From Abelmoschus esculentus (Eukaryota; Streptophyta; Magnoliopsida; Malvales; Malvaceae), in NCBI GenBank assembly GCA_035048815.1, contig JAUCBN010000028.1:9975001-10039000 (forward strand): a stretch of 64,000 nt of DNA, read 5' to 3'. The notes below the pieces were generated by a model. It did no database searches, had not been told where the DNA came from, and saw nothing but the letters and a program-made list of their open reading frames with translations. The first letter of the stretch is position 1. The number at the start of each line of letters is the position of its first letter. A program made the translations under genes and the position numbers. This document shows, one piece after another, positions 45,466 to 58,032 of the stretch.

Positions 45466-47148
45466 ATGACTGGTGTTACTTTGTCACAAGAAGAGAATCT
45501 TGGTACTCCAGATAACAATTCCAATACTAATCAACAAAATGTTTCTGTTGATGTTCATGGTAATAAGTTGTTCTCTACAAAGAAAATAAACATTATCTTA
45601 AATGATAACAATTACTTACTTTGGCAACAGGAAGTTCTTCTCACTATTAAGACACATCGACTGCAAAAATTTATGGATAGTAATGTGACTCGACCAGCTC
45701 AATATATTAGGAATAAGGGTACTGTTAGTTTAAACCCCGACTACGAGGTATATGAAGAGCAAGATGGTGCTTTGGCGTCCTGGCTTTTATCCACTATAAG
45801 TCAAGAAGTCTTACCACATCTAATAGGGTATAATACCTCAGCTGAAATCTGGAATGTCTTACATAATCTCTATAGTGAAAAGACAACATCTAGGCTTATG
45901 TCTCTTAGGAGGTTACTCCATTCTCAGAAAAAAAGTGAATTAAGCATGAAAGATTTTTTAGTCAAGATTAAAGGAATCTGTGATAATTTGGCAAGCTGTG
46001 GAGAGGTTATTTCTGCTCAAGAACACATAACTACTATTCTTAATGGCTTACCACCCGAGTTTGAATCTATTATCACTGTAATTACTGCCAGCACTGCTCC
46101 TAACATACAAAACGTTAGGACTATGCTTCTAGATGCTGAAGTTAGACAAACAATTATCTTGAGTCAAGTATCTACATCAGCTCATTTAGCTCAACAACAA
46201 CAATCTGATGTTACTGGTGTTGTGAATATGGTGCAAAAAGCTTATCCTGAAGCAACTCAAGCTGGTTTTAACAACACCTCTCAGGGAGGTTACAATCAAG
46301 GAAGCTTTAGTCAATTTCGAGGTCGGGGCCGTGGGAGGTTCAATAATTCAAATTGGCCTCAATGCCAATTATGTGTAAGGTTTGGTCAATTGGTGGATAG
46401 ATGTTATTTCAGGTTTGATATGAACTTCAAGAATGAGTCAGCTAGGGCTACTCAGAATAATATTGGTCGAAATCCTAATGCAACTGGTTTTGGTAACTTC
46501 AATTCTTCAGCAGCTAATAATTTTGTGTATTATTCTTCACCTTCTATGTTTGTTCCTAGCAACTTTCTTTCTCAAGGAGGAGCTCCTTTTCAACAATTGG
46601 GGCAAGTTGCTCCAATGGTTCAACAGGCAGTTCCCAATATGTTCTCATCCTCGCTTCACCCTACAACATCCTCACAGTTTCTTGCTATCAATCATCCTGT
46701 TCCTGGTGTTTCTTCAGTACCACAACAGTTTCAGTCTCAGGCTTTAATTGCAACACCAGAAACGGTCAATGATGCAGCATGGTATCCGAATTCTGGTGCT
46801 ACAAACCACTTGACCAATGATATTAACAATTTAACCCTTGGCCCTATCCATCCAGGATCAGGTAATGTTAGAGTAGGTAATGGAAATGTCTTACCTATTC
46901 GATTAATTGGACAAACTAATCTTATTGGCTGTGACAGGTCCTTAAAGCTTAAAGATCTATTGTTTACTCCTGATATCACTAAGAATCTTTTGTCTGTGTC
47001 CAAATTTATTCAGGACAACAAAGTGCTTCTTGAGTTTTATCCCAAACATTGTTATGTTAGGAACTTGTACACCAAAGACATTCTGCTTACTGGTTATGAA
47101 CATCAAGGTCTGTACAAGCTGGAGTTGCCTAAGCAAAACTCATCTTGA
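45466..47148 (+). CDS. copia gag-protease region
   Basis: 560 residues from the ATG at 45466 (MTGVTLSQEENLG); upstream in-frame codons give no better start. Order: gag core with 'NDNNYLLWQQEVLLTIKTH' and 'IWNVLHNLYSEKTTSRLMSL'; Gly/Arg-rich segment; a zinc knuckle 'CQLCVRFGQLVDRC' that lacks the histidine; protease motif 'WYPNSGATNHLT' (46780-46815), where the catalytic Asp of the usual DSGA is Asn; then the start of the integrase N-terminal region 'TKNLLSVSKF'. The frame stops at 47148, and the rest of the polyprotein continues in another frame, so a frameshift near 47110-47150 separates it. The missing protease Asp and the zinc-knuckle His argue against activity. Confidence 0.88.
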   Translation: MTGVTLSQEENLGTPDNNSNTNQQNVSVDVHGNKLFSTKKINIILNDNNYLLWQQEVLLTIKTHRLQKFMDSNVTRPAQYIRNKGTVSLNPDYEVYEEQDGALASWLLSTISQEVLPHLIGYNTSAEIWNVLHNLYSEKTTSRLMSLRRLLHSQKKSELSMKDFLVKIKGICDNLASCGEVISAQEHITTILNGLPPEFESIITVITASTAPNIQNVRTMLLDAEVRQTIILSQVSTSAHLAQQQQSDVTGVVNMVQKAYPEATQAGFNNTSQGGYNQGSFSQFRGRGRGRFNNSNWPQCQLCVRFGQLVDRCYFRFDMNFKNESARATQNNIGRNPNATGFGNFNSSAANNFVYYSSPSMFVPSNFLSQGGAPFQQLGQVAPMVQQAVPNMFSSSLHPTTSSQFLAINHPVPGVSSVPQQFQSQALIATPETVNDAAWYPNSGATNHLTNDINNLTLGPIHPGSGNVRVGNGNVLPIRLIGQTNLIGCDRSLKLKDLLFTPDITKNLLSVSKFIQDNKVLLEFYPKHCYVRNLYTKDILLTGYEHQGLYKLELPKQNSS

Positions 47149-47149
47149 A

Positions 47150-50100
47150 GGAAAGCTAAATAAGACATCATGCTTTGGAGCATGCAATACTGTTTCCACT
47201 GTTAATATTGATTCCTCTTCTGTTTTTAATGTTTCGTTAGATATTTGGCATAATAGATTTGGGCATCCTCCTCATAATGTTCTTCTTTCAGCATTAAAGC
47301 AATGTAATATGTCATATTCAGGAAATAAACGTTCAACCATTTGTTTTGCTTGTTAGTATGGAAAATCTCACAAGTTATCTTTTTATGAATCACACACCAA
47401 TTACACCACTCCATTAGAACTCGTAGTTGCTGATGTATGGGGGTCAGCACCCTTGTTTTCAAATGGTTTTTGTTATTATGTGGCCTTTACTGATGCTTTT
47501 TCTCGATTCACTTGGGTATATTTCGTGAAACAAAAGTCAGAAGTTTCTGTTGTGTTTACTCAGTTTCTTGCACAGGTGAAAAGGCAATGTGGTCACAAGT
47601 TAAAGGCATTACAGACAGATGGAGGAGGTGAGTTTGTTGCTTTACAATCTACTCTCAAGACTCAAGGTATTGTTCATAGGTTTTCCTGTCCTCACACTTC
47701 TGAACAAAATGGTATTGTAGAGAGAAAGCATAGACATATTGTAGAGGTAGGATTAACCTTGTTAGCACAAGCCTCTATGCCTTTGTCCTTTTGGAATGAT
47801 GCTTTTTCAAGTGCTATATTTCTCATTAATAGGCTACCCACCAAGGTTTTAGATGGAATGTCACCCTTTCAAAAGTTATTTGACAAAGCACCTGATTATA
47901 GCTTCCTTAGGACATTTGGTTGCTTGTGTTTTCCATTTTTAGGTCCTTATAATAAAAATAAATTTTAGTTTAGATCAACTAAATGTGTCTTTTTAGGATA
48001 TTCTATTTATCAAAAAGGTTATAGGTGTATGGATCCTACTGGAAGAATTTATATCTCTAGGCATGTAACATTTAATGAGGTGTTTCCTTATGCTTTGAGT
48101 CAGTCTCATTTTTCAGGAACATTGTATGCTCAGCATGCAAAAAGACAATATAAATCTGCTAGCATTCCTTTCTCTCATACCACACATGCTGATTCAGGTA
48201 TGAATTCCCATACTCATGATTTAAAAACCAATGAGAATGACACTGTGTTCCCAGGTTCTGATTTTCAAACTTTTCATAATACATCAAGTGATGAACAAGG
48301 TGTCACTGACACAATTCATGGTTAGGAACCACAACGTGCTTCTCCAACTCAGAGTTTCAATTCTGGTTTTTCAAATAATACTAACACTCAAGGAGAATTT
48401 TCAAATGATTTACTAAATAATGATTTTCAAAATAATGATGATTCTCAGAATAATGTTCATGGTTTACAAAATGTTTCTGGGAATCAACATGATGACTCAG
48501 TTTCTTCCCCCTCCCTTCCTTCACTCGATCCACCTTCCCCTCTTAGTTCCCCCTTTCCCCAACATGTCACCATATCATCATCCTCTACCACCAGATCAGT
48601 CCATCATCCGCCTGCTCCATCCTCGCCTCTTGGTTTCTCCAGGAACAGAAATCATCATCCTATGGTTACTTGTTCTAAAGCTGGGATTTTCAAGCCTAAG
48701 GTTCTGCTTGCTAGACAAGATCATCAAGAGCCTTCAACCATCCAAGAAGCACTTCGTGATACAAGATGGCGAGCTGCAGTTCAAAGTGAGTATGATGCTC
48801 TTCTAAAGAATCAAACTTGGGATCTTCAACCTCTTCCTGCAAATCGAAAAGCCATTGGTTGTAAATGGTTATTCAAAGTGAAGCATAATCCAGATTGGTC
48901 TGTGAAACGATTCAAGGCACGTCTTGTTGCTAAAGGTTACTCTCAAGTAATAGGCTGTGATTACAAAGAAACATTCAGTCCAGTGGTTCGTTCCATCATT
49001 ATTCGATCTATTCTTGCAGCTGCAGTCATGATGAGATGGATAGTTCGACATATTGACATTAATAATGCGTTTTTGAATGGACAATTGGCAGAAAAAATCT
49101 ATATGAAACAGCCTCCAGGATATGAGGTGCAAGAATTTGAAGGTCAGGAGTTCGTATGCAAGCTAAAGAAAGTCTTGTATGGCTTAAGACAAGCTCTCAG
49201 GGCTTGGTTTGACACATTGAAGGCATACTTGGTGTCCAAGCTACAATTTGTACTTTCAAAAGCTGATGTTGTTCTTTTTACTCGGAAAAATGAGTCTTCC
49301 ACTGTAATATTAATGGTGTATGTGGATGATATTGTAATTACTGGAGATCGTTCAGATGAGATTGAAAAAATTATTCAGCAGTTACATGTTGAATTTGCAC
49401 TCAAAGATCTTGGAAATCTGAGTTTCTTCTTGGGGATGGAGATACATCAAGATGCAACTGGATTGTTCTTGTTACAACATAAATACACTGGTGAGCTGCT
49501 ACAAAATACTGATATGGTCAATGCTTCTCCTCTAAGCACTCCTATGGTGGTGTCCCCTAAGTTGGTGCCTAATTCAGGCCAAGCTTTTGCTGACATTCAG
49601 CTCTATCGAAGCACAGGTGGAGGGTTGTAGTATGTTACTTTGACTCGTCCTGACATATGCTATGCAGTGAACAAAGTTAGCCAATTCATGAATAGTCCCT
49701 GTGATGAACATTGGCAAGCAGTTAAGCATATCTTACGTTATCTTAAAGGTACCATGTCACATGGCTTACATTTCAAACCAGGAGAGGAATTTGCTCTTGT
49801 TTGTTTCACAGATGCTGATTGGGCAGCATCTGTTGAGGATTGTAGGTCAACCTCGGGTTACTGCATATACCTCGGAGGAAATCCTATAGCGTGGTGTTCC
49901 AAGAAACAAAGTGTGGTGTCAAGATCCTCCTGTGAAGCTGAATATCGGAGTCTTGCCAATACTGTTTCTGAATTAGTTTGGGTGCAGCAGTTGTTGACTG
50001 AAGTTGGCATAACTTTGAATGTTAAGCCAGTGATTTGGTGTGATAACACGTCTGTGGTTTCTCTAGCAGCTAATCCCACTCATCATGCTAAGGTGAAGCA

Positions 50101-50395
50101 TGTTGAAATCGACTTGTATTTTGTTCAAGAGAAGGTCCTCGAAGGTCAGCTTGTGGTGAATTATGTCCCTAGTTCGAAACAGTCCGCTGACATCTTAACC
50201 AAACCATTACCTCCCTTAATATTTGATAAAATGAGGATGCAACTGGGAGTTGTTTCTCAAGAAGAAATTCGAGAACAACAAGTGTGGAAAAACCAGGAGA
50301 ATGTTAGAGTATACGAGAGTTGGTTGAAAAAGTTTGTTATACTTTTTCTTTTCCTTTTCTGTTTTCTGTTTCTGTTTCAGACGTGTGCTATATAA
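47150..50395 (+). pseudogene. copia integrase, reverse transcriptase and RNase H, broken
   Basis: All parts lie in one frame, interrupted by four amber codons at 47354-47356, 47966-47968, 48323-48325 and 49628-49630. Integrase: the HHCC region 'IWHNRFGHP' to 'ICFAC', then 'FTDAFSRFTW', 'LQTDGGGEF' and 'NGIVERKHR' carrying the D, D and E. Reverse transcriptase: 'WLFKVKHNPDWSVKRFKARL' and the catalytic 'YVDDIVITG' (about 49318-49344). RNase H: 'TDADWAASVEDCRSTSGY' and 'SSCEAEYRSL'. The frame runs on into the 3' LTR without an earlier stop. At the integrase and RNase H borders the amber codon replaces a residue that is usually Gln in copia proteins. Confidence 0.9.
50286..50301 (+). other. Polypurine tract of the copia element
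   Basis: GGAAAAACCAGGAGAA directly precedes the 3' LTR. It is purine-rich except for two C residues. Confidence 0.6.
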
Positions 50396-50538
50396 ACTTG
50401 TACACCCAATGTAAATGACACACAGTAGTTCAATGAAAGTTTTACAGATCAGTTTTCTTCTCCTTCCTTTTCTCTATTTGCTTTTTACTTTCTATTATTT
50501 GGTTTAGCTCATCTGAGCTCAGTTTACACTTCCTAACA
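50302..50538 (+). repeat. 3' LTR of the copia element
   Basis: 237 bases; compared with the 5' LTR it has an extra 6 bases in the pyrimidine-rich part and a few substitutions. Confidence 0.95.
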
Positions 50539-50543
50539 TCGAG

Positions 50544-52500
50544 GAGTTGGACGTTGTCAAGTAGGATTTTATAAATTTAAACCAAATTAAAATCTAAATC
50601 ATAGTTTACAAGTAATTATTTTAGAAAATAATAATTAAAATTTTAGCCATGATCGACCCATCCCGTAAGCAGTACCTCCCAACAATATGGATGCCTGCAC
50701 CAAGCAGGGCAGGGATGTACGATGTCCCCAAGGAACTCGTGCCCATGTAATAAATATATTGATGGTTTTGTTATGGATACAATTACAACACAGAAACAAA
50801 GGATTTGGATATGCCTTAACTCTCACCCATAATCCACGAGCAGTGTAGGATGATAAAGTCGGCTTAAATCGTCTGCACATCCAGTAAGTCACGTTAATTT
50901 ACTGAACACAAGCATGGGAAGATATGGCAATAGGATAGTACGAGATAAATTTTGGGGTGAGAATTCGATCGAAAAAAATTAAAATAGTTTCTTTTTTAAT
51001 TCAAATAAGTGAAAAATCGTATGTGTCTATTTGAATAAAAACCTTATTCAGATACCTAAATTGAACCAAAGAAAACTTAAATACTAAATTAAGCCATTAA
51101 ATCAAGTTTATGTATTAAAATATATATTTATCGTATAAAAATGAAAAACATGCTTATCTATATTTCTTATAAAGTAATTGATTCACATACTGTAACCGAT
51201 GAATTTAATATCAATTAATTATATAACCCCTAAGTTTTATAATAAAATTATAAATTATAAAGAATATTTAAATAATTTAATTTTTAAGCTAATTTATTTA
51301 TAAGATACGTATAATATCAAAATATAAAAACATACATAAACAAATACTATATTATAATCTCTTAAAACTATTAAAAAATATATCTTTCACCTCCCGTTTT
51401 ATCTCGAAAACTATATCTATTATCCTGAAAAGTAAAAACTACGTACTATTCTTAAAAAAAACTATTTATCCAATTTCCCCTTTTCTAAAAACCTATTGGC
51501 TTTTTAGAAAAAAAAAAACTAAACTAAACGTATTTTATTTAATATTTTTCATTATATATTATATATTAATATAAATTATATTTTCTATATTTATTATTAA
51601 AATGAAAAATTGGGAGATTTGGATGGGCTAATTTTAATTTGGATCAAGACTAATTAAAAAAAAGGATGTCGACTCAATTCAACCTATCGACACCTCTAAT
51701 ATTGAGTCTAAGCAGACCCTTTAACTATTTTAAAATAATTAAATATATTTTTGTCATTAAATTCAAAATCACATTATTTTATTATTCTAATAATTCAAAT
51801 AAGATAGCATAACCTTGTCTAAGGCTCAGCATGGTTGGGCTAAATTACCGGGCCATAAGTGTAGCCATGCTTCTATTGTACCCTAAAGTAAAGCTATAAA
51901 CCCAATCAAACTGTATACCGCCATCCAGCTAAAAAACTGTATAACCTTCCAAACAATCAACCAATTCCTTTCAAATATGGATTATTTGGGTATACACCAT
52001 TTCTTACGAGAAACGATTTCAATTAAATATAAAGGGATACCATACATTTTTGTTGTTTTCCTTTCGATTCCTTATAGTTTTGTCCTAAATAATCTGGATC
52101 GACCTACATCACAATCTGATTTTAATGAGGAGTTTCATAACAATAATTTTTTGTATATATAGTCTCAAATTTAACATTTACTTAAACGATCTCAAACTAC
52201 TTAGTGGATAATATACATTTTAGTTGAATGTATAGTATACAATATAATATTGATTTTGTATAATTATATATATATATATATATACTTTCAATCAAACATT
52301 TAAAAAGATATCCACTAGTTATTTATTTATTTTTCCTTAAAAAATTTCTATTTTAAACACTTAATCACCATCAACTTACACTAATTTAATTGTCCAAAAT
52401 CAATATAAAAATAAAAAATTATATTATATAACTATATCTTTTATTTATATATTAATTTTTAACATTATAAATATTATGCTCTAGAAAGATAAATAATTGT
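50544..52500. other. Intergenic, no gene recognised
   Basis: 50640-50900 is less A/T-rich and has an 85-codon minus frame without a recognisable domain. It may be a decayed gene fragment. The remainder is A/T-rich. (TA)n at about 52265-52285. Confidence 0.5.
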
Positions 52501-55500
52501 TGGAAAAAACAATAAGAAATGAACAATTTTGAGCCATATTTTGAAATAATAAAGATAAAGATTTGAATAAGAAATTTATTGCTCTTATTCTACTCCATGA
52601 GATCTTTACAACGGTATCTCATATGCTCAAAATAGATGAGTGATGAATGAGAAATTAATGCTCAAAGTAAGAAGGTTATGAATAGTGTAAGGAATAAAAA
52701 CTCTATTATCTCACGTGGACAAGATAAATGAAATAAAAAGTGTTTATATATACTTACTCACATTGTTGTCATTGAATGACTTGAGATGACTATCGGGTTT
52801 GAGTGCACTTTCAAGACATGGACGATGTGAATGTTTGGACCGGTTAAGCCTTTCGTTGGCTTGCATATATTTTACCCGTTGTGAGTAATTTTTTTCTTAA
52901 ATTGCTTATTTTTATTTAATATTAAAGAAGGGTTTGTGTATTACTTAAATACGAAATCAAGGAGAATTTGAGTTTTCCTTAAAAATAAATATTAAATAGA
53001 TAAATCTGATTATTCATGGTAACATTCGAATTTAATTCGGATTATACATCTCACTCGTTTTGACCTAATTTAAATTGTTCATGTACTTAAGAAAAGTAAA
53101 AAACACAAATAATTTGATTGGAAGTATGATTAACTAAAATATTGAAAATAACTAAAACAATTGATTAGAAATCAAGATATGATGGAAAGGCTAGGTTGAT
53201 TGCTTTGTAGTGTAGAATCTAGTTGTACAATATTATCCTCTAATTAATGCAAAAGATTGAAGTGCCACCTCGGCGAGTCGCTGAAAGGTCGCCTTGGCTG
53301 CCTCAGCGAGCTATGCCTTGTTGATAATTCAACAAATCATAGTTCGACAGAACATTCTTAATTGCCTCCTTTTTATCCCTAATTTGGAGTATTAAAATAA
53401 TGAAAATAACTAAAACAATTGATTAGAAATCAAGATATGATGGAAAGGCTAGGTTGATTGCTTTGTAGTGTAGAATCTAGTTGTACAGTATTATCCTCTT
53501 ATTAATGCAAAAGGTTGAAGTGCCACCTCTACGGGTCGCTGAAGGGTCGCCTTGGCTACCTCAGCGAGCTATGCTTTGTTGATAATTTAACAAATCATAG
53601 TTCGACAGAACATTCTTAATTACCTCCTTTTTATCCCTAATTTGGAGTACTATTGAAGGTCACGTCTTGATGATACCTCTCAACGTAAATCAAAGGCAAA
53701 CAACGATCGATGATATGCTTCCTTTTAGTTGATGAAATCCTGGTTGGCTTATCTCTAAGACGAATTAGCCAATGCCAAAGAGTAAAGACCGTATTCGCTT
53801 GTTTCATGAGCCTAATTATCCCTAGTCTAGACAAATAGGTTTTCTCTCGCAAACTTATCTTCCAAGCTTATATGCAAGAAAAAGTATAAACCAAGAGTGA
53901 ATAAACTATGAATTTTGAATTTGCTTTAATAAAACTTGAATAAAGTTACAACCTTCTTTCACAACTGCTCTAGAATTAACCTAAGCCTTAGGAAGAATTT
54001 AGAACATAATAATGGCGGCAGCGACTATGATTCTAATCGGGAGAAGCCGAGTTGCTTCTCCTAGTTCTAAGGGTCGGTTTATATAGGTTAGTATAGGTCA
54101 AAACTTTCCATAAGTAATAAGATTTCTAATAGGAATAAAATACAACTTTATATCAAATGCAAGATCTTTATTTTATTTCCTATTTTTTCTCTTCTTGGAC
54201 TCTTTGAATTCCTGCAGCTTTAACCACGGCTCAATGAGCTTTCCTTTGTTCAGTTTATTTTCTAACTTTGTTCATAGGATTCAACTCTTTATTCTCTATC
54301 TATCGCACACCATGTCTTCTTTACTCTGCTACCGCGACAATTAATTTGCTGTCCTAGCGGGTGTTTCTCTACAATTGATCTTTATCTGCATCTTTCTGCA
54401 TCTAACATCTGTCAATGATATCTGGTATTATCGGGAGGTCTATTTCCCGTCTAAGAAAGAAAAATTAATTGTACTCATTTTCTATAAAATAATATATAAA
54501 AACGGTATTTTAGTACTTGAATGTTGAAATATAGAAAATATACAGAATTATTTAGTATTATCATCAAAAACTATTAATTACAAGCAACAATTGAGTGGAA
54601 AGTGGTATAAAATATAGGACTTTTACACACTTATCAGCAGTTATTATAGGAGTTCTTCCATGTTCATTCTTATGATGTAAACAATGATAAAAAGTGGCTT
54701 AGGCTAAGCAAAGCTTTTAATGACCATTGTGTGCTTCGGTTCATCGAGCAACATAAGTCACCTATGTGAGAGTGAAGTGGGTCGCTTCAAGGAGACTATT
54801 GGACATAGTTCTTTTCAAACTCTTGCAAAATCAGGAGATGTCTACGGCCATATGGATATAACCTTGAGAGCTAAAACTCTTATCAGAGAGATAGTTGTAT
54901 GATGTATATCATCATTTACACAAATGACTAAACAATTCAAGGACATCACGTCTACTAGTTAGCTAGTATAATAAATATACTTTCACAAGGGAAGGGAAGG
55001 TTTAAAGGAGGAAACCTACCTATTATATACATCTATCGATAGTAGAACCTATTACCATACGAGTCAAAATGTTTTAATAAAATCATTAATTTCATTCTTG
55101 TAGGGGATCATTGAAAAAAAAACAGCGAGAAAAATAGGAAATTTTGAGACATATTTTGGAATAGTAAAGATGGAGACTCGAATAAGAAATTTATTGGCTC
55201 TTATTCTAATTTATGAGATCTTTACAACGATATCTCATGCGCTCAAAAGGGTTGAGTGATGAATGAGAAATTTATACTCAAAGTAAAAAGGTTGTGAATA
55301 GAGTAAGGAATAAAAACTCAATTATCTCACATGGATGGGATGAATGAAGTGAAAAGTGTTTACATTCACTTACCCACATTGTTGTCATTGAATGACTTGA
55401 GATGACTATCGAGTTGGGGTGCACCCTCATGACGTGGGCGATGCAAATATTCTGACTGGTTGGGCCATTTGTGGGATTTTAGATTTTCACCCGTTGTGAG

Positions 55501-55646
55501 TAAATTTTTCCTTAAATTGCTAAATACGAATTCAAGGAGAATTTGAGTTTTTCTTAAATATGAATATTAAATAGATAAAATCGATTATTCATGGTAATAT
55601 TCGAATTTAATTCGGATTATACATCTCACTCGTTTTGACCTAATTT
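52501..55646 (+). mobile_element. Short LTR-like non-autonomous element
   Basis: 52501-53071 and 55112-55646 are direct repeats of about 550 bases sharing ATTTTGAG(C)CATATTTTG, ATGAGATCTTTACAACG, ATTGTTGTCATTGAATGACT and GGATTATACATCTCACTCG. A GTAGGGGATCA purine-rich run precedes the second copy, as a polypurine tract would, giving plus orientation. The roughly 2-kb interior holds no gag or pol, only a 258-bp tandem duplication and unrecognised sequence. Exact ends and target duplication could not be fixed. It could alternatively be two copies of another repeat. Confidence 0.6.
53143..53658. repeat. 258-bp tandem duplication
   Basis: 53143-53400 and 53401-53658 are head-to-tail copies starting TGAAAATAACTAAAAC. 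They differ by a handful of bases, for example CCTCGGCGAGTCGC against CCTCTACGGGTCGC. It lies inside the LTR-like element. Confidence 0.93.
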
Positions 55647-56732
55647 TTCCATATAAATATGAACGAAATTTTTAGTTTTTAAAAGACCGAATATCCTTTT
55701 TTTTCTCTCGTTTTCTATTTCGATGATTGGCTAAGATAAGCGTACAAGTTCGAGATCTTTACAGTTTGTGCTTCTATCGAATATCTTATTTTTGTTGTAT
55801 CCTAGGAGACAGACGACTAATGAAGTCAAATTCCATAAGAGTGACCGAAAATCTGTCTCAAAAAAAATGTGTTCGTACAGGCGTCAGGTTTCTAACATTG
55901 CTTAATTTGATTTGATTTAAATATTTTATATTGTTATTATTTGTTTTGTTCAATTAAATAATAATTATTATTATTATTATTTTATTTTTAGATTAACTAA
56001 TTTTTTTCTCACAATAATAACTTTTGGTGGCTCTATCAATTCATATATATAATATTATCTTTATCTAATACATTAAAAAAATACAACAATCAAATGTATT
56101 TATTACAATTTATTACCTGTTACATCTATAGTTAAAATTAGAAAGCTCTTCACTATTTTCTTAATTATAACTATACATTAACACAAACAAATCTATAATA
56201 ACCTTTATGTATTGATATGTACCACTAATCATATATATTATTATTATTTCAAAATATAAATAGGGATCATTACATGAAAAAATTTAGAATAAATATTATG
56301 TATCAATATATATCACTAATATCATTAATTTAACATGAATTGATATAAACGGTAAGTAGTTTATTTTTACTTAAGTAAATTTTAAATTCGAGATTTCCAA
56401 TATGTAAAAAATACTTGTTAAGGGGTTCATCCATTAAAACTAGGTATATAATACGGATCAATTTAGATTAATTAATATAAAACCCTAAAAGTAAGAGAAA
56501 TAATAAAAATATATACCATTACTCATATATACCTATATGCATCAATAATTATTTCAATAACTTTTGAAATCACAAGAACATAAATCCTGATTTTTTAAAA
56601 TAAAATATGTAAAACACTTTTTACCATTTTTAGTTTTTTAATTTTATAATTTAAAATTAATAAATTTTTATTAAAAATAATTTTTAATACAAATTTTAAT
56701 TAAAAAATATAAAATAGCACAAAAGTATTTCA
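55647..56732. other. AT-rich intergenic region, no gene
   Basis: Low-complexity A/T sequence; nothing recognised. Confidence 0.6.
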
Positions 56733-56741
56733 TTAATTTTA

Positions 56742-57475
56742 GGCATAAAGATAATTTTAACCCTCAACGTTTACAGTTTTTGTCGTTTTGGCCCTTATTC
56801 TTTTTTTGGGATAAATTTATCCCTTAACCTATATCTTTTTGACAAATATCTTATTTTTTTAACTAAATTGATGACTGGACCGTTAAAAATTTAACGATAA
56901 TATATATAGAATATAATTTTAAGTGACATGGCATGTAACTTATCAAATGCATATATATAAATATAATTTTATTCCAATATAAAATATAAAACAATTAAAA
57001 TTCAAATAATATATTAAAAATTAATTAATTCTAAAATATAAGATTATTAAACATTCTTAACTCTAACAACAATAAAATCAAAATCAAAATCTTATTCGAA
57101 TTATGTTTATATTTTTTAAGATGAGATTTTTGATTCTATCGTAGTTAGGGTTAAGAATGTTTAATAATTTTTTTTTATTTTAGAATTAATTAATTTTTAA
57201 TGTTTTATTTGAATTTTAATTGTTTTATATTTTATATTGAAATAAAATTATATTCTATATATATATGTATTTGATAGATTACATTCCATATCATTTAAAA
57301 TTATATTTCATATATATATCATCGTTAAATTTTAACGGTCCAGTCATCAAGATAGTTAAAAAATAAGATGTTTGTCAAAAAGATATAGGTTAAGGGCTAA
57401 ATTTATCCAAAAAAAAGAATAAGGGCCCAAACGACAAAAATTATAAACATTAAGGGTTAAAATTATCTTTATGCC
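56742..57475. mobile_element. Long foldback element (MULE-type MITE), copy 2
   Basis: TIR GGCATAAAGATAATTTTAAC at both ends, and an exact 9-bp duplication TTAATTTTA (56733-56741 and 57476-57484). The two arms of about 350 bases are reverse complements along nearly their full length. The family relative at 34773-35556 has the same arm sequences, for example AACGTTTA and TTGTCGTTTTGGCCCTTAT. Non-coding. Confidence 0.93.
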
Positions 57476-57542
57476 TTAATTTTATTCTAAAAAATAATAA
57501 TTACATTTTAGGTTATCATAATTTCAAAATTATTAACATAGT

Positions 57543-58024
57543 TAGGGTGGGCAAAACTCAACTTGAGGTGAAAATATTCGATTTGTCTTGACTCAATTCA
57601 AAATTTTATAAATTTAATTTAAAAATATTTAAATAAAGTTTGAGTTCTAAAATGAAAATTTGAATAACTCGAATAACTTAAAATTTTTAGTAGTTGATGA
57701 TTAATTTTTAAATTCGAGGTAAGTCCTTCAATTTTTTATGATACATATATAAATATAAAGAAATATTATCATATATAAAAATACGAAGAAATATATATAT
57801 CTTATATGATTAGAGAAATTTGTTTAAATTGAAACCATATTGTACTATAACATGATAAATAATTATAATTAAATTTTATAAAAATTCAAAAACTAGAATC
57901 AAATTTTTTAAACTCTACTCAAATAAAAAAATTTAAGTAAAGTTTGTGTTATAAAATATAAATGTCAATTCGAATAATTTATTTTTTTTTAATTTAACTT
58001 GACTCGATCGAACATTCATCCCAA
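57543..58024. mobile_element. hAT-like non-autonomous element, copy 3
   Basis: Left end TAGGGTGGGCAAAACTCAAC and inverted right end TTGGGATGAATGTTCGATCG. Octamers AACATAGT (57535-57542) and GACATAGT (58025-58032) differ at one base. Internal phrases are shared with 17138-17618 and 39151-39653. Confidence 0.75.
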
Positions 58025-58032
58025 GACATAGT

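Larger units (their letters stand above)
44846..50538 (+). mobile_element. Ty1/copia LTR retrotransposon, plus orientation, coding capacity damaged
   Basis: Two short LTRs (44846-45076 and 50302-50538), a canonical PBS TGGTATCAGAGG next to the first and a purine tract next to the second. Between them lie gag, protease, integrase, RT and RNase H in copia order. LTRs differ by roughly seven substitutions and one 6-base indel. The flanking pentamers CGGAG and TCGAG do not match convincingly. Small size and short LTRs suggest the Ale/Retrofit-type group, but the lineage was not tested. Confidence 0.93.

Noticed and set aside
44841..50543. Target-site duplication for the copia element
   Set aside because: CGGAG and TCGAG differ at two of five positions, which is not enough to claim a duplication.
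53637..54902. Short frames inside the 52501-55646 element as gag or pol
   Set aside because: No retroviral-type motif is present in any of the translations; they are probably accidental.
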